Shown here one piece after another: positions 63,346 through 64,000 of a stretch of 64,000 bases of DNA (its first letter is position 1; each line of letters starts with the position of its first letter). The notes under the pieces are model-generated. The model was given only the letters and a program-made list of their open reading frames with translations. It was not told the DNA's origin and ran no database searches. The DNA is taken from contig DBBP01000035.1 of the NCBI GenBank assembly GCA_002292285.1, forward strand, positions 62,001-126,000, in the 5' to 3' direction. The position numbers and the translations under genes are program-made. Source of the stretch: Proteobacteria bacterium UBA981 (GTDB lineage Bacteria > Pseudomonadota > Gammaproteobacteria > Ga0077536).

Positions 63346-63363
63346 CTGTACATTGCAGTACAG
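63346..63363. promoter_or_regulatory. Inverted repeat CTGTAC-N6-GTACAG
   Basis: Perfect 6-bp half-sites separated by six bases, 92 bases upstream of the 338-residue gene start. It resembles a LexA box at first sight, but the spacing between CTGT and ACAG is ten rather than eight bases. It may be an operator of an island regulator. Confidence 0.4.
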
Positions 63364-63588
63364 TCACAACAGTTAACTTGACCAGGCCTTCGTAATCCCT
63401 CGCCAGGTTGACTTACGGTACTAACAGGGTCAAAGCAGTCCGAAATCAAGAAATTTACGGCGTTTTTGATTCGCATACAAAAAAGCGTGGCCGACGTGTT
63501 GATTTGCACGCTGATTTGATCCGGCATTTGCGCTATCGCGGCAGGAACAATCGGTGTGGGGCGATGTAACCTCGCCTACCGATTCAAA

Positions 63589-63612
63589 ATTTGATAGTCA
63601 ATTTGATAGTCA
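63589..63612. repeat. 12-bp tandem direct repeat
   Basis: ATTTGATAGTCA occurs twice in a row, in A/T-rich DNA 55 bases from the 3' end of the tRNA-Ser gene. Its position beside a tRNA 3' end and an island suggests a relict attachment or integrase-binding repeat. The match could also be chance slippage. Confidence 0.5.
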
Positions 63613-63666
63613 AAAACGGAATAGATTAAATAATTATTTAAAAATCAGATTCTTAAGGCATGATAA

Positions 63667-63758
63667 TGGCGGAGAGAGAGGGATTCGAACCCTCGATACG
63701 GTTTAACCCGTATACACACTTTCCAGGCGTGCGCCTTCAGCCACTCGGCCACCTCTCC
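63667..63758 (-). tRNA. tRNA-Ser (anticodon GGA)
   Basis: The minus strand gives a complete class II tRNA: acceptor GGAGAGG pairing with the 3' strand, a D arm with GCCGAGTGGCTGAAGGC, anticodon stem-loop CACGC-CTGGAAA-GTGTG with anticodon GGA, a long variable arm (TATACGGGTTAAACCGTAT), the T arm GAGGGTTCGAATCCCTC and an encoded CCA end (63667-63669). The GGA anticodon reads UCC and UCU serine codons. The 3' end points toward the island genes at lower coordinates, the usual side for integration. Confidence 0.96.
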
Positions 63759-63911
63759 AATTTTTCTACCGTCTTCGTATTCTGTCGGCTACCACCCAAA
63801 GCGCTTCGCGCTTGTCGAGAGAGGGATGGATGCGCAAACAAAGTGTTGTTTGCTTACCCCTACGGGGCGCCTGCGCTTCGCTGCGGCGTCCTGACCCGCT
63901 ACGCGGGACAG
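63759..63911. repeat. Hairpin-rich spacer between tRNA-Ser and its partial copy
   Basis: Several short palindromic elements follow one another: AAGCGCTTCGCGCTT, CCCCTACGGGG and CCCGCTACGCGGG, with a longer imperfect one, GCGCCTGCGCTTCGCTGCGG. They resemble REP-like or tRNA-spacer sequences. No gene is visible. Confidence 0.5.
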
Positions 63912-63985
63912 TCGAACCCTCGATACGGTTTAACCCGTATACACACTTATCCCGCGTGCGCCTTCAGCCACTGGGCCACCTCTCC
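63912..63985 (-). pseudogene. Degenerate partial copy of tRNA-Ser
   Basis: The copy matches the 5' part of the tRNA-Ser at 63667 closely, through the variable arm and into the T loop (GAGGGTTCGA). It then diverges: the 3' acceptor strand is replaced by a short hairpin (CCCGCTACGCGGG region), so the acceptor stem cannot form. The anticodon loop is changed from CTGGAAA to GGGATAA, which removes the universal U33 and the GGA anticodon, and the D arm has one base change. It cannot be a working tRNA. It may be left from a recombination event at the tRNA locus. Confidence 0.75.
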
Positions 63986-64000
63986 ATTTGTTCTGCGCTC

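Noticed and set aside
63346..63363. Possible second LexA box (CTGT...ACAG)
   Set aside because: The spacing between CTGT and ACAG is ten bases, not eight, so LexA would not be expected to bind.
63333..63527. 64-residue minus-strand open frame upstream of the island gene
   Set aside because: No ribosome site and no family match; it covers the putative operator at 63346.
1..64000. CRISPR arrays, rRNA genes, phage structural genes
   Set aside because: No regularly spaced repeats, no rRNA-like sequence and no capsid, tail or integrase motifs were seen.

Overview
The window looks like chromosomal DNA of a Gammaproteobacterium of unknown genus. The reasons are a textbook E. coli-type LexA box in front of dinB, the prpB-prpC-acnD-prpF form of the 2-methylcitrate cycle, a soxCDYZAXB operon and a moderately high G+C content throughout. 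Gene content points to an aerobic heterotroph that degrades hydrophobic cyclic ketones or terpenoid/steroid-like compounds and also oxidises reduced sulfur compounds. Three Baeyer-Villiger monooxygenases, two P450s, two Rieske oxygenases and several SDRs and amidohydrolases are present.

Layout. Bases 1-10,000: a beta-keto-acid cleavage enzyme, a HugZ-like protein, LexA-controlled dinB, a Tat-exported DUF1329-like protein, a 611-residue BVMO, a YHYH protein, an SDR and a VOC protein. 10,250-17,730: a soluble multi-PAS histidine kinase, an SDR, an SCP2-alpha/beta-hydrolase fusion and a D-aminoacylase-like amidohydrolase. 18,590-26,000: a secreted phospholipase A2-like protein, a RoxA/RoxB-type dihaem cytochrome broken by a frameshift, a bifunctional enoyl-CoA hydratase/3-hydroxyacyl-CoA dehydrogenase, and a second 611-residue BVMO paralogous to the first. 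26,625-33,450: soxCDYZAXB followed by a CsoR/RcnR-family repressor gene, with a sigma70-like promoter whose start region carries a CsoR-type operator. 33,570-35,930: a divergent pair of a Rieske oxygenase and a PRISE-type reductase.

36,120-42,780: a GntR-prpB-prpC-acnD-prpF operon, a likely sink for propionyl-CoA from side-chain and ring degradation. 42,980-49,430: an NRAMP relative without the metal-binding DPGN motif, a phytanoyl-CoA dioxygenase-like protein, a DUF6166 protein, a GntR/FCD regulator, a fatty acid hydroxylase with a 59-residue membrane protein, an amidohydrolase and a 28-bp perfect palindrome. 49,700-57,960: a tightly packed + strand cluster of P450, two amidohydrolases, a SnoaL-like protein, a Rieske oxygenase, a P450 and a BVMO-like protein. 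Most of these genes overlap by 4-8 bases, so this is the best candidate for an undescribed catabolic pathway.

58,000-61,370: an exported nucleotidyltransferase gene with an A7 slippery run joining two frames, and a kinase/ATPase fusion. 61,500-64,000: a decayed island next to tRNA-Ser(GGA), with an IS6-family transposase fragment, an AlpA-type regulator, an unrecognised 338-residue protein and a degenerate partial tRNA-Ser copy. All family assignments were made by eye from motifs; none was tested by a search.
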